A stretch of DNA of 64,000 nucleotides from NCBI RefSeq assembly GCF_009193155.1, contig NZ_VUKD01000002.1, forward strand, positions 372,001-436,000, read 5' to 3'. The notes under the pieces were generated by a model. That model was not told the DNA's origin and searched no databases. It was given only the letters and a program-made list of their open reading frames with translations. The stretch comes from Georgenia subflava (lineage in GTDB: Bacteria > Actinomycetota > Actinomycetes > Actinomycetales > Actinomycetaceae). Of this stretch, positions 40,355 through 49,640 are shown in pieces. The position numbers and the translations under genes were made by a program. Numbering within the stretch: the stretch's first letter is position 1; each line of letters opens with the position of its first letter.

Positions 40355-42829
40355 GGTCACGGCGGAGGCGTTCGGTCCGCCGACCTCGGTCCCGGTCTCG
40401 CCGACGTCGGGCCACACCCAGTCCGCCACCACCGGGATGTCCGCCCCGTGCTGGAACGCGTACATCCGGGCCTCGACCCGGGCGTCGATCATCTTCTGCT
40501 TGAGTCCGGCGTACCGCTGGCCCAGGCCGGGGACCCGGTCGATCACGTCCATGACGAGGTGGTACCGGTCGAGGTCGTTGCGCATGACCATGTCGAACGG
40601 TGTGGTCGTCGTGCCCTCCTCCTTGAAGCCGCGGACGTGGATGTTCGGGTGGCCGTTGCGGCGGTAGGTCAGGCGGTGGATCAGCCAGGGGTAGCCGTGG
40701 TAGGCGAAGATGACCTGCTTGTCGGTGGTGAAGATGTTGTCGAAGCTGCGGTCCCCGAGCCCGTGCGGGTGCTCCTTCTCGTCCTGCAGGCGCATGAGGT
40801 CGACCACGTTGACCACGCGGACCTTCAGGTCCGGGATGTGCTGGCGCAGCAGGTCCGCGGCGGCGAGGGTCTCGAGGGTGGGGACGTCGCCGGCGCAGGC
40901 CAGGACGACGTCGGGGTCCTCGCCGTCGACCTCGGTGCCTGCCCAGTCCCAGATGCCAACGCCCCGGGCGCAGTGCTTGAGCGCCTCGTCGACACTGAGG
41001 AAGTTCGGGGCGGGCTGCTTGCCGGCGACCACCACGTTGACGTACTGCTTCGAGCGCAGCACGTGGTCGTACGTGGACAGCAGCGTGTTGGTGTCCGGCG
41101 GCAGGTACACCCGGATGATGTCCGCCTTCTTGTTGACGACGTGGTCGATGAAGCCGGGGTCCTGGTGGGAGAAGCCGTTGTGGTCCTGGCGCCACACGTG
41201 CGAGGACAGCAGGTAGTTGAGCGAGGCGATCGGTTGCCGCCACGCGAGCTCGTCGGTGACCTTCAGCCACTTCGCGTGCTGGTTGAACATCGAGTCGACG
41301 ATGTGGATGAACGCCTCGTAGGAGTTCATGAGCCCGTGCCGACCGGTGAGCAGGTAGCCCTCGAGCCAGCCCTGGCACTGGTGCTCGCTGAGGACCTCCA
41401 TGACCCGTCCGGCGCGGGCCAGGGGGTCGTCGGCGTCCGTGGGCAGGTACTCGGCGTTCCACTGCTTGTCGGTGACCTCGTAGACGTCCTGCAGCCGGTT
41501 CGACGCGGTCTCGTCCGGCCCGAAGATCCGGAAGTTGTCCGGGTTGAGCCGCACCACCTCACGCAGGAACTTCCCCAGCACCCGCGTCGCCTCGGTCATC
41601 GGCGCACCCGGGGTCTCGACGTCGACGCCGAAGTCGCGCCAGTCGGGCATGCGCAGGTCTTTCAGCACGAGCCCCCCGTTGGTGTGCGGGTTCGCGCTCA
41701 TGCGCAGGTGTCCCGCGGGGGCGATGGAGGCGATCTCGGCCTCGAGCCGGCCGGTGGCGTCGAAGAGCTCCTCCGCGCGGTAGCTCTTGAGCCAGGACTC
41801 CAGGTCGGCGAGGTGCTCGTCGGTGTCCCGGGCGCTGGCCAGCGGGACCTGGTGGGAACGCCAGTGGTTCTCGGTCTGCTTGCCGTCGATGCTCTCCGGC
41901 CCGGTCCAGCCCTTGGGGGAGGAGAAGACGATCATCGGCCACAGCGGCCGGTCCATGTCCGGGTTGCCGGCGGCCTCGGCCTTGATGGCCGCGATCTCGT
42001 CGAGCACGGTGTCGAGCAGCTCGGCGAAGCGCCGGTGGAAGTCGGCGGGGTCCTCGTCGTCGAAGCCGCCGGAGAAGAAGTGCGGCTTGTGGCCGTAGCC
42101 GCGCATCAGGTCCGCGAGCTCCTCCTGCGGGATGCGGGCGAGCACCGTGGGGTTGGCGATCTTGTACCCGTTGAGGTGCAGCACCGGCAGCACGACGCCG
42201 TCCCTGGCGGGGTTGACGAACTTGTTCGAGTGCCACGAGGTCGCCAGCGGTCCCGTCTCGGCCTCGCCGTCGCCGACGACGGCGAAGACGAGCAGGTCCG
42301 GGTTGTCGAACGCCGCGCCGTACGCGTGCGAGAGGGCGTAGCCGAGCTCGCCTCCCTCGTGGATCGAGCCGGGGGTCTCGGGCGCCACGTGCGAGGGGAT
42401 GCCGCCCGGGAAGGAGAACTGCTTGAAGAGCCGGCGCAGGCCCTCCTCGTCCTGGGTGATGTCGGGGTACGTCTCGGTGTAGGTGCCCTCGAGGTAGGTG
42501 TTGGCGACCAGACCGGGGCCGCCGTGGCCCGGGCCGGTGATGTACATCGCCGAGATCTCGCGCTCGGTGATGACCCGGTTCATGTGGGCGTAGAGGAAGT
42601 TCAGGCCGGGCGTGGTGCCCCAGTGCCCCAGCAGCCGTGGCTTGACGTCGTCACGGCTCAGCGGGGTCCGCAGCAGCGGGTTGTCGAGCAGGTAGATCTG
42701 CCCGACCGAGAGGTAGTTCGCGGCCCGCCACCAGGCGTCGACGTGCTCGAGCGTCGTGGCGTCGAGCTCGTCGGAGGTGGCGTCGTCGCGGCTGGGCCAG
42801 GCGCCGGTGGCAGTGGTCGTGGTGGTCAT
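40337..42829 (-). CDS. xfp: Xylulose-5-phosphate/fructose-6-phosphate phosphoketolase
   Basis: An 830-residue thiamine diphosphate enzyme splitting xylulose-5-P or fructose-6-P with phosphate into acetyl phosphate plus an aldose phosphate. [75 protein letters not shown] and [16 protein letters not shown] (thiamine diphosphate binding) are diagnostic. ATG at 42829 has AGGGAGAG upstream. With Pta and AckA just downstream on the same strand this makes a bifid-shunt module giving acetyl-CoA or ATP without decarboxylation. Confidence 0.96.
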   Translation of the reverse strand: MTTTTTATGAWPSRDDATSDELDATTLEHVDAWWRAANYLSVGQIYLLDNPLLRTPLSRDDVKPRLLGHWGTTPGLNFLYAHMNRVITEREISAMYITGPGHGGPGLVANTYLEGTYTETYPDITQDEEGLRRLFKQFSFPGGIPSHVAPETPGSIHEGGELGYALSHAYGAAFDNPDLLVFAVVGDGEAETGPLATSWHSNKFVNPARDGVVLPVLHLNGYKIANPTVLARIPQEELADLMRGYGHKPHFFSGGFDDEDPADFHRRFAELLDTVLDEIAAIKAEAAGNPDMDRPLWPMIVFSSPKGWTGPESIDGKQTENHWRSHQVPLASARDTDEHLADLESWLKSYRAEELFDATGRLEAEIASIAPAGHLRMSANPHTNGGLVLKDLRMPDWRDFGVDVETPGAPMTEATRVLGKFLREVVRLNPDNFRIFGPDETASNRLQDVYEVTDKQWNAEYLPTDADDPLARAGRVMEVLSEHQCQGWLEGYLLTGRHGLMNSYEAFIHIVDSMFNQHAKWLKVTDELAWRQPIASLNYLLSSHVWRQDHNGFSHQDPGFIDHVVNKKADIIRVYLPPDTNTLLSTYDHVLRSKQYVNVVVAGKQPAPNFLSVDEALKHCARGVGIWDWAGTEVDGEDPDVVLACAGDVPTLETLAAADLLRQHIPDLKVRVVNVVDLMRLQDEKEHPHGLGDRSFDNIFTTDKQVIFAYHGYPWLIHRLTYRRNGHPNIHVRGFKEEGTTTTPFDMVMRNDLDRYHLVMDVIDRVPGLGQRYAGLKQKMIDARVEARMYAFQHGADIPVVADWVWPDVGETGTEVGGPNASAVTGGDNE

Positions 42830-43049
42830 CAGCTCTCCCTACGGTCTTCGACGCGGTGGCCCCGACGGCGTTGCGCGGGCCGGGCGGCCCCGGTTGCGGC
42901 GGGTGTCGGTGGCGCCGGGTCGAGCTTCGGTAACGACGCAGTCAGTCTCCAACAAATATCCGGTTCGCGCGTGTCTGGGCTGCCTCGACAGCCCGGCCGC
43001 GAAGGCCTTGTGGCCGAGTGCACAACGGCGGGGCACATCCGCGGGCACG

Positions 43050-43055
43050 TAACCT
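43050..43055 (+). promoter_or_regulatory. Leaderless -10 box of the SURF1 gene
   Basis: TAACCT ends 6 nt before GTG 43062, which supports that GTG as the true start and thus the long N-terminal extension. The gap shared with xfp also holds a small hairpin at 42977-42994 (GGGCTG/CAGCCC). Confidence 0.55.
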
Positions 43056-43061
43056 GGGTCC

Positions 43062-44222
43062 GTGGACCCAACCCCCGTGAGCGAGCCCGTGGCCCCGGTC
43101 ACGCCTGGGAGCGCCCCGCGCCCGGTCGCGGACCGCACCGCCGGGCGGGTGGGGTCCGTGGACGAGCGTCGGCCGGCCGGTCCGGTGCGGGAGAGCGACA
43201 CCGGTGGCACGGGCGACGACGGCCGGCCCGGCGACCCGGGTGACGACGGCCTGCCCGGCGGGCCCGGCGGCCTGGGTGACGCCGGCCGGCCCGGCGGGCC
43301 CGGCGACCCGCCTGACGAAGGCCGGCACGGTGGTCTGGGCGACGGTTCCTCGGGCGGGCCTGCCGGCGGAGGCGCCGACCGGATGACCGGTGGGCGCGGT
43401 GACTTCTGGCGGGTCGCCCGCACCCCGAAGATGGTCGGCCTGTTCGTGCTGCTGCTGGTGGCGGCGCTGGTATGCGTGCGGCTGGGGGCCTGGCAGCTGG
43501 ACCGCGCCACCTCCCGTGGCGCCGCCGAGGCCGAGGCCGAGCACGCCGCCGTCCTGGCGCAGGACCCGGCACCGATCGGGGAGGTCCTCGCCCCCCAGAC
43601 CTCGTTCCGCGCCGAGCACCTCGCCGTGCCGGTGGAGGTCACCGGCACCTATGACCCCGACCAGCAGGTCCTCGTCCCGGACCGTGCCATCGACGGTCAG
43701 GACGCCGTCCTGGTCGTCACGGCGCTGTGGGTCACCGAGGGCCCGCACACCGGGGCGATGCTGCCGGTGCTGCGCGGCTGGGTCGAGCCCGACGCCGTCA
43801 GCCTCGGTGACGGCGACCCCGTCCCGGTGGACGCGACGGTCGCGGACGCGCTCGAGCCGCCCGCCGGTGAGCAGACGGTCACCGGCTACCTCAAGGACTC
43901 CGAGGCGGGGGTGGCGACGGACCTGGGAGACGGCACGGTCGGGGCGATCAGCTCCGCCGAGCTCGCCAGTCTCTGGGGCGGGCCTACCTGGAGCGGCTAC
44001 CTGGTGGAGTTCACGACTGCGGACGGCGAGCGGGAGGCGACGTCGCCCGCGGGACTGGCGCACGCGACCCCGCCCGGGATGGCTGAGGAGACCGGGCTGA
44101 ACATCCAGAACCTGGCCTACGCCGTCGAGTGGGTGATCTTCGGCGGCTTCGCGCTCATGCTCTGGTGGCGCTCGGTGCGCGACGAGACCACCCGTCGTCG
44201 CGAGGACGCGGGGATCGTCTGA
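43062..44222 (+). CDS. SURF1 family protein with collagen-like N-terminal extension
   Basis: A 386-residue protein. Residues 115-386 are SURF1: one helix (VGLFVLLLVAALVCVRLGAW followed by QLDRA), a periplasmic domain with VPVEVTGTYDPDQQVLV and LPVLRGWV, and a C-terminal helix ending IFGGFALMLWWRSVRDE. SURF1 proteins help assemble cytochrome c oxidase. Residues 48-100 are Gly-x-y triplets such as GDDGLPGGPGGLGD, encoded by an imperfect 36-bp tandem repeat (43207-43330). An ATG at 43383 would give a short form without this part, but the leaderless box favours 43062. Confidence 0.85.
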   Translation: MDPTPVSEPVAPVTPGSAPRPVADRTAGRVGSVDERRPAGPVRESDTGGTGDDGRPGDPGDDGLPGGPGGLGDAGRPGGPGDPPDEGRHGGLGDGSSGGPAGGGADRMTGGRGDFWRVARTPKMVGLFVLLLVAALVCVRLGAWQLDRATSRGAAEAEAEHAAVLAQDPAPIGEVLAPQTSFRAEHLAVPVEVTGTYDPDQQVLVPDRAIDGQDAVLVVTALWVTEGPHTGAMLPVLRGWVEPDAVSLGDGDPVPVDATVADALEPPAGEQTVTGYLKDSEAGVATDLGDGTVGAISSAELASLWGGPTWSGYLVEFTTADGEREATSPAGLAHATPPGMAEETGLNIQNLAYAVEWVIFGGFALMLWWRSVRDETTRRREDAGIV

Positions 44223-44347
44223 CGGCGAGGACGCGGGAACCGTCTGGCGGCGACGACGCCGGATCGCTTGAGCGCGCCGCCGGGGTCGCCCCGCTTGAGC
44301 GCGCCGCCGGGGTCGCCCCGCTTGAGCGCGCCGCCGGGGTCGCCCCG
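44200..44347. repeat. Two tandem arrays at the SURF1 gene end: 25 bp x3 and 27 bp x3
   Basis: Array 1: 25-bp units at 44200, 44225 and 44250 (GCGAGGACGCGGGGATCG and variants); unit 1 includes the last SURF1 codons and the TGA at 44220-44222. Array 2: three identical 27-bp units at 44267, 44294 and 44321 (CTTGAGCGCGCCGCCGGGG...). The arrays overlap, the end of unit 3 of array 1 seeding array 2. Confidence 0.9.
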
Positions 44348-44508
44348 CACTCGACGCCGGGTGGCCCGAGCGCGAGGACCGTTGGACGCCCGTGCGCCGG
44401 GACGGTCTGACGGCCCTCCCGCGCCACTGGTGCGGGTGAGCGGAGAAGGTGCTGTCATGGAAGTGCTTCCGGAACGTCCGGGCATGCGGCACGGGATGGG
44501 TGAGGTCG

Positions 44509-45138
44509 ATGCAGGTCACGATCGTCGGATACGGAAACATGGGGCGCGCCATCGCCACCCGGGCCGTCCAGGCCGGCCATACGGTGCAGATCCTGGGCCG
44601 GGACCCGGAGAAGGCCCAGCAGCTCGCGGCCGAGCTCGGCGGCGACGCCACGGCCGGGTCGCTCGAGGACGAGCTCACCGGTGAGCTGGTGATCCCGACG
44701 CTCTACTACCAGCCGCTCCTGGAGCTGCTCGACGGTCTCGGCGACAAGCTCGCGGGCAAGGTCGTCGTCGACATCACGAACCCGGTGGACGTCGAGACGT
44801 TCGACGGCATGCTCCCGCCGGGGGACTCCTCCGGCGCGCAGGAGATCCAGCAGCGGCTGGGGAACGCGACGGTCGTGAAGGCGTTCAACACGACGCTGGC
44901 CGGTCCCTTGACCGCCGGGGAGGTCGACGGGCAGAAGCTGGACGTCCTCGTTGCCGCCGACGACGACGATGCGCGGCGGACCGTCACCGAGCTCGTCGAG
45001 TCGCTCGGCCTGCGGGCACTCGATGCCGGGTCGCTCAAGCGTGCCCGCGAGGTCGAGGCGATCGGGTTCCTGCAGATGGCCATGCAGGGCTCGCTCGGGA
45101 ACACGTGGAGCACGGCGTTCAAGGTCCTCGGGACCTGA
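44509..45138 (+). CDS. NADPH-dependent F420 reductase-like protein (NAD(P)-binding)
   Basis: A 209-residue Rossmann protein. VTIVGYGNMGRAIATRAVQAG is the dinucleotide fold with LGRDPEKAQQ after it, and VVVDITNPVDVETFDG, VVKAFNTTLAGPL and GFLQMAMQG match the F420-dependent NADP oxidoreductase fold family. Relatives without F420 activity are common, so the cofactor is open. ATG at 44509 (GGTGAGG upstream) is preferred over an earlier ATG that would add 20 unlike residues. Convergent with the ABC exporter genes. Confidence 0.85.
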   Translation: MQVTIVGYGNMGRAIATRAVQAGHTVQILGRDPEKAQQLAAELGGDATAGSLEDELTGELVIPTLYYQPLLELLDGLGDKLAGKVVVDITNPVDVETFDGMLPPGDSSGAQEIQQRLGNATVVKAFNTTLAGPLTAGEVDGQKLDVLVAADDDDARRTVTELVESLGLRALDAGSLKRAREVEAIGFLQMAMQGSLGNTWSTAFKVLGT

Positions 45139-45169
45139 CCGGAGGCCGCCTTCGGCGTCGTCGCGGCCC

Positions 45170-46903
45170 CTACTCCTGCTGCCAGGAGTGCCACAGGGCC
45201 GCGTACTCGCCCTCGGCCGCCACCAGGTCCTCGTGCGGCCCGAGCTCGACGATGCGGCCGTCCTCGACGACGGCGACCCGGTCGGCGTCGTGCGCGGTGT
45301 GCAGACGGTGGGCGATGGCCACGACCGTGCGGCCCGCGAGCACCGCCGAGAGGGACCGCTCGAGGTGCCGGGCGGCGCGCGGGTCGAGGAGCGACGTCGC
45401 CTCGTCCAGCACCAGCGTGTGCGGGTCGAGCAGCACCAGCCGGGCCAGCGCGACCTGCTGGGCCTGCGCCGGCGTGAGCTCGGTGCCGCCCGACCCGACC
45501 TCTGTCTCGAGGCCCTTCTCGAGCCGGCCGAACCAGCCGAGCGCGTCGACGGCGTCGAGGGCCTGGCGCATCTCCTCGGGTGAGGCCGCCGGGCGCGCGA
45601 GGCGCAGGTTGTCCGCCAGCGTGCCGACGAAGACATGGTGCTCCTGCGTGACCAGGGCGACGTGCGAGCGCAGGTCCTCCTCCGGCAGATCCACCAGCGG
45701 GACCTCCCCGACCGTCACCGACCCGCCGGTGGGCGGGTGGATCCCGGCGAGCATCCGGCCCAGCGTGGACTTGCCCGCGCCGGACGGCCCGACGACGGCG
45801 AGCCGCTCGCCGGGGACCAGGTCGAGGTCGACGTCGTGGAGGACGTCGGTGCCCGCGCGGTAGGCGTAGCGCACCTTCCGCGCCTCGATGTGCTCGTCGT
45901 CGGGCGCCGCGCCGCTGGCGGCACGGTCCGGCTCGACGAGGCTGACGCCGAAGATCCTGGACAGGCTGGCCAGGGCGACCTGCAGCTCGTCCACCCAGAA
46001 CAGCAGCTCCGAGACGTGCGGGCGCACCTGCATCGCGTACAGCGCGATGGTGGTGACCGCACCCAGGGTGACGGCGTCGCGCTCGACGAGCCACGCACCC
46101 CACAGCAGGGCCGCCGCGACCGGCAGCATGAAGGAGACGCCCAGCCAGAAGAACAGGCTCACACGCATGCGCAGGGTGACGACCTCGGTGTCCCACGCCT
46201 CGGCGATGGCCCGGTCGGTGATCCGCCGGCGACGGCGGCCGAGGCCGAGCGCGTCCACGGTGGTGGCGTGCTCGACCGACTCCGTCAGGACCCCGTTCAG
46301 CCGGGCGAAGGCCTCGGAGTTGCGCAGGTAGGCCGGGGTTGCGACGCGCAGGTAGCGGCGCACCGCCACGACGATGATCGGGATGCCGACCAGCAGGGAC
46401 AGGGCCGTGACCGGCGAGGCGAGGAGGGCGGCGACCACGGTCAGCAGGATGGTCGAGCTCGTGACCAGCACCCTGGGCACACCGAAGCGCACCATCCACT
46501 GGATCCGGTCGACGTCGTTGGTCGTGCGGCCGATGAGGTCACCGGTCCCGGCCCGCTCGACCGTCGAGAGGGGGAGATGGGTGACGGTGGCGAGGAAGTC
46601 CTCCCGGAGCCGGGCGAAGATCTCCTCGCCGAGGATCATGGCGTCGCGGTGCGCGAACCGGGTGAGCAGGGACTGGACGAGCACCACCCCGACGAGGACG
46701 AGCCCCAGCCGGTTGACGAAGGCGACGGTGGTGCCGGTGGCGACGGCGTCGACGAGGTCGCCGAGCAGCCACGGCAGGGCCAGGGCGGCGACGGCGGCCA
46801 GGGCCTGCACGATCACCACGCGGGCGAGCTGGCCTCGGTAGTTCTTCAGCAGGGCCAGGGAGCGGGTCCGGACGGTGCGCGCGTCCGCGGTGGGGAGCAG
46901 CAT
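45170..46903 (-). CDS. ABC exporter half-transporter B: intact P-loop, degenerate signature
   Basis: A 577-residue half-transporter: six membrane helices (about residues 20-300) then an ATPase domain. The A-loop Tyr is in VRYAYRAG, Walker A GPSGAGKST, the Q-loop Gln in VALVTQEHHVF, Walker B LVLDEATSLLD and the H-loop AIAHRLH, all intact. The signature is not LSGGQ but LTPAQAQQVALARL. Its ATG overlaps the partner's TGA by one base. It must pair with the upstream-encoded half, whose LSGGQ completes the ATP site. Substrate unknown; lipid, peptide and drug export are all possible. Confidence 0.92.
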   Translation of the reverse strand: MLLPTADARTVRTRSLALLKNYRGQLARVVIVQALAAVAALALPWLLGDLVDAVATGTTVAFVNRLGLVLVGVVLVQSLLTRFAHRDAMILGEEIFARLREDFLATVTHLPLSTVERAGTGDLIGRTTNDVDRIQWMVRFGVPRVLVTSSTILLTVVAALLASPVTALSLLVGIPIIVVAVRRYLRVATPAYLRNSEAFARLNGVLTESVEHATTVDALGLGRRRRRITDRAIAEAWDTEVVTLRMRVSLFFWLGVSFMLPVAAALLWGAWLVERDAVTLGAVTTIALYAMQVRPHVSELLFWVDELQVALASLSRIFGVSLVEPDRAASGAAPDDEHIEARKVRYAYRAGTDVLHDVDLDLVPGERLAVVGPSGAGKSTLGRMLAGIHPPTGGSVTVGEVPLVDLPEEDLRSHVALVTQEHHVFVGTLADNLRLARPAASPEEMRQALDAVDALGWFGRLEKGLETEVGSGGTELTPAQAQQVALARLVLLDPHTLVLDEATSLLDPRAARHLERSLSAVLAGRTVVAIAHRLHTAHDADRVAVVEDGRIVELGPHEDLVAAEGEYAALWHSWQQE

Positions 46904-48840
46904 CAGCGGACCTCCTCGGGGGTGGGCTCGGCGGCCGGCTCGTCGGACCCCGCGGCCTGCCGGGTGACGACCTGGTGGTAGGCGACCGCGTCGGGTTCCC
47001 CGCCGGCGGCCCGGGCGAGCAGGTCACGGTGCGGCCCGCGGGCGCGCTCGCGACCGCCGTCGAGGAAGACGACCTCGTCGGCGTGCTCGAGGACCAGCGG
47101 CGACGCGGAGACGATCACGGTGGTCCGTCCGGCCCGGTGGTCGGCCAGCCGTGCGGCGATGCGGGCCTCGGTGTGCGCGTCGACGGCGCTGGTCGGCTCG
47201 ACGAGCACGAGCGTCTCGGGCTCGGTCAGCAGCGCGCGCGCCAGGGCGACGCGCTGACGCTGCCCGCCGGAGAGGGAGCGGCCCTTCTCGGTGATCTCGC
47301 CGTCGAGGCCCGCCGGCATGGAGGTGAGGACGTCGTGGGCGTCGGCCGCCTCGAGGGCGCGGTACAGCGCCGCCTCGTCGGCCCGGTCGCGCAGGTCGAG
47401 CTCGTCGCGCAGCCGGCCGGTGAACAGCTGCGGGGTGGCGCCGGCGACGACGATCCGGTCGCGGACCTCCGCCAGCGGGAGGTCGGTCAGCGCGACGCCG
47501 CCGTAGGTGACGGTGCCTGCCGCGTCGTCGAACCGCCCGAGCCGGGTGGCCAGGGCCGCCGACTCGTCGGGGTCCTCGGAGACGATTACGGTCGTCCGGC
47601 CGGGACGGATCCGTACGCCCGAGGTGACGTCGACGAGCTCGGCCGCGGGGCGTGCGTTCGCGTCCGGCACGGTGGTGGTGGCGCGGGTTGTGGCCGCTCC
47701 GGGCGCAGCGGCAGCGCCGGACGCGGCATCGGCGCCGGGAGTGGCGGCGGCGCCGGGCGTGGCGGCGGCAGACGCCGCACCCGGTGCCCCGATCGGGGCG
47801 GCCGGGGCGCGCTCGTCGGCCGCCTCGGACTCGGCGAGGGTGCCGGCCGCCGGCTGGACCTTGAGCACGCCGATGACCTTGCCTGCGCCCACGCGGGCCC
47901 GGGTGATCATCTGGACGAACTGGGTGGCGGCGCGCAGCGGCTCGGCCAGGAACGCCGTGTAGCCGAAGAAGGCGACGAGCTGGCCGGGGGTGATCTCGCC
48001 CCGCACGGCGAGCAGCGCGCCGAACCAGACGACGCCGGCCACGAAGAGGCCGGGCAGCAGCACCTGGAGGGCGTGCAGGATCGCGGAGGTGGTCGCGACC
48101 CCGACGCCCGCGGTGCGCACCCGTTGGGACTGCTCGGCGTACCGGGCGGCGAAGACGTCCTCGCCGCCGATGCCGCGCAGCACGCGCAGTCCGGAGACGG
48201 TGTCCGAGCCGAGGGTCGTGAGGCGGCCCGAGGCCTCGCGGTGCGCCGCCTGACGGGTGTGCAGCGGCTTGACCAGCAGGCCGAGGACCGTGGTGGTCAG
48301 CGGCAGGCCGACGAGGATGACGAGCCCGAGGGTGACCGACTGCTGGAGCACGACGACGGCGACGACGACGAAGGCCACGACCGAACCGACGAACCGGGGG
48401 AAGACCTCCATGACGTTGCCGATGTGGAAGGCGTCCGAGGCGACGGTCGAGACGACCTCGCCCGTGGGCAGCTCGTCCGAGATCGCGTCGCCGGTGCGGG
48501 TCACGTGGTGCCCGACGAGCCGGGACGTGCGGAACGCCCCGTGCAGCCAGGCGCCGATCTCCCCGACGTGGCCGTACGCGCTGGCGACGGCGCCCACGAG
48601 CCCGACGCCCAGCAGCAGCAGGCAGGTGCGGAGGAGCTCGGTGGACAGGCCCTGCGCCAGCCCCTCGTCGAGGGCGACGCCGAGGAGGTACGGCACCGCG
48701 GCGACCGAGACGGCCTCGACGATGCCGAGGGCGACGGCGAAGGCCAGGACCCCGGCCTCGCTCCGGGCGAGCCACCCGAGAAACGCCATCGGGCGGGTCA
48801 GCGGAGGATGTCCAGGATGACCCTGGGGCACGTTGAGCAC
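46903..48840 (-). CDS. ABC exporter half-transporter A: no P-loop, intact LSGGQ
   Basis: A 645-residue half-transporter, starting at GTG 48840 (ATG 48879 or 48789 are alternatives; AGCCTA complement, i.e. TAGGCT, lies 8 nt upstream). Six membrane helices are followed by an Ala/Pro linker of about 50 residues and an ATPase domain. The signature LSGGQRQRVALARAL is perfect, but Walker A is replaced by VIVSEDPDESAALATRLG, Walker B reads LVLVEPTSAVD (no Asp) and the H-loop is VSASPL (no His). This half cannot bind ATP in its own site; it supplies only the signature to partner B. Confidence 0.9.
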   Translation of the reverse strand: MLNVPQGHPGHPPLTRPMAFLGWLARSEAGVLAFAVALGIVEAVSVAAVPYLLGVALDEGLAQGLSTELLRTCLLLLGVGLVGAVASAYGHVGEIGAWLHGAFRTSRLVGHHVTRTGDAISDELPTGEVVSTVASDAFHIGNVMEVFPRFVGSVVAFVVVAVVVLQQSVTLGLVILVGLPLTTTVLGLLVKPLHTRQAAHREASGRLTTLGSDTVSGLRVLRGIGGEDVFAARYAEQSQRVRTAGVGVATTSAILHALQVLLPGLFVAGVVWFGALLAVRGEITPGQLVAFFGYTAFLAEPLRAATQFVQMITRARVGAGKVIGVLKVQPAAGTLAESEAADERAPAAPIGAPGAASAAATPGAAATPGADAASGAAAAPGAATTRATTTVPDANARPAAELVDVTSGVRIRPGRTTVIVSEDPDESAALATRLGRFDDAAGTVTYGGVALTDLPLAEVRDRIVVAGATPQLFTGRLRDELDLRDRADEAALYRALEAADAHDVLTSMPAGLDGEITEKGRSLSGGQRQRVALARALLTEPETLVLVEPTSAVDAHTEARIAARLADHRAGRTTVIVSASPLVLEHADEVVFLDGGRERARGPHRDLLARAAGGEPDAVAYHQVVTRQAAGSDEPAAEPTPEEVR

Positions 48841-49088
48841 GAGGGACGAGCCTACGCGCCCCCACCGACGTCGGACCATCTCATTTACTGGTCTGGCGGC
48901 GCGCCCTGCCGGCCCGTCCTGTCGACCCCTGTCGGCCCGCGCTGGCGGCCGGCCCACCGCGGGCGGCCCCCGTCCCGCGGCCCGCCCGGTGCCTAGTTCG
49001 CCGCGCGCCCGATCGACCGCCGGACGGCACCCACCGGCGGACCTGAGACACTGGGGCCAGCGCCCGTCCGCCGTCGAGAGGAACCACC

Positions 49089-49481
49089 GTGAGCACGAGC
49101 AGCACCGCACCTACCGGCGGACCGGTCGCGGAGCGTGAGCGGAAGCTGCGGGGCACGTTCCGCAACTACAAGGTCATGGCCTTCGTCACCGGCGCCATGC
49201 TGCTGCTCCTGTGCGTGGAGATGATCCTGAAGTACGGCTTCGGCGTGGAAGAGGCCTGGCTCAACTGGATTCCGTTCGTGCACGGCTGGATCTACGTCGT
49301 CTACCTCGTCACGGTCTTCAACCTGTGGTCGGCGATGCGCTGGGACCTCGGCCGCGTCGTCGCCCTCGTCGCCGGTGGTGTGGTGCCGGTCCTCTCCTTC
49401 GTGATGGAGCGCCGCGCCCAGCGCTGGTTCGACGCCGACCTGCCCGCGCTGCTCCAGCGGGCCGCGGCCCGGACGCGCTGA
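49089..49481 (+). CDS. DUF3817 family membrane protein
   Basis: A 130-residue protein with three membrane helices: YKVMAFVTGAMLLLLCVEMI, FVHGWIYVVYLVTVFNLW and VVALVAGGVVPVLSFVMERR. HGWIYVVYL and the ERRAQRWFD end are typical of DUF3817, whose relatives include the integral membrane part found in some fatty-acid and transport loci; function unknown. GTG at 49089 has AGAGGAA upstream. Its gene end is tandemly duplicated. Confidence 0.85.
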   Translation: MSTSSTAPTGGPVAERERKLRGTFRNYKVMAFVTGAMLLLLCVEMILKYGFGVEEAWLNWIPFVHGWIYVVYLVTVFNLWSAMRWDLGRVVALVAGGVVPVLSFVMERRAQRWFDADLPALLQRAAARTR

Positions 49482-49569
49482 GCCGAGCTGTCCGCTGGGC
49501 CGCGCTGGGCGCGCTGAGCCGAGCTGTCCGCTGGGCCGCGCGGGACGCGCTGAGCCGAGCTGTCCGCGG
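49471..49569. repeat. 36-bp tandem repeat (2.7 copies) spanning the DUF3817 stop codon
   Basis: Units at 49471, 49507 and 49543 (GGACGCGCTGAGCCGAGCTG and on). The TGA at 49479-49481 is the gene's stop; each further unit repeats it in the same frame. Confidence 0.9.
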
Positions 49570-49628
49570 AGTCACCCGAGCATGCAGCGTCGCCCTGGAC
49601 GCCCGGGTGCGGGTGCGGCGCCGCCGTC

Positions 49629-49634
49629 TATCCT
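49629..49634 (+). promoter_or_regulatory. Leaderless -10 box of guaA
   Basis: TATCCT ends 6 nt before the GTG of guaA. The glmS box has the same hexamer. Confidence 0.6.
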
Positions 49635-49640
49635 GACCGC

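Noticed and set aside
44200-44347. CRISPR array
   Set aside because: Units are contiguous with no unique spacers and no cas genes are present; tandem repeats instead. The same holds for the arrays at 22238, 28808, 34784, 49471 and 63170.
44449-44508. Earlier ATG of the F420/NADP-like gene
   Set aside because: Adds 20 residues unlike the family before the Rossmann strand; the ATG at 44509 has a better ribosome-binding site.
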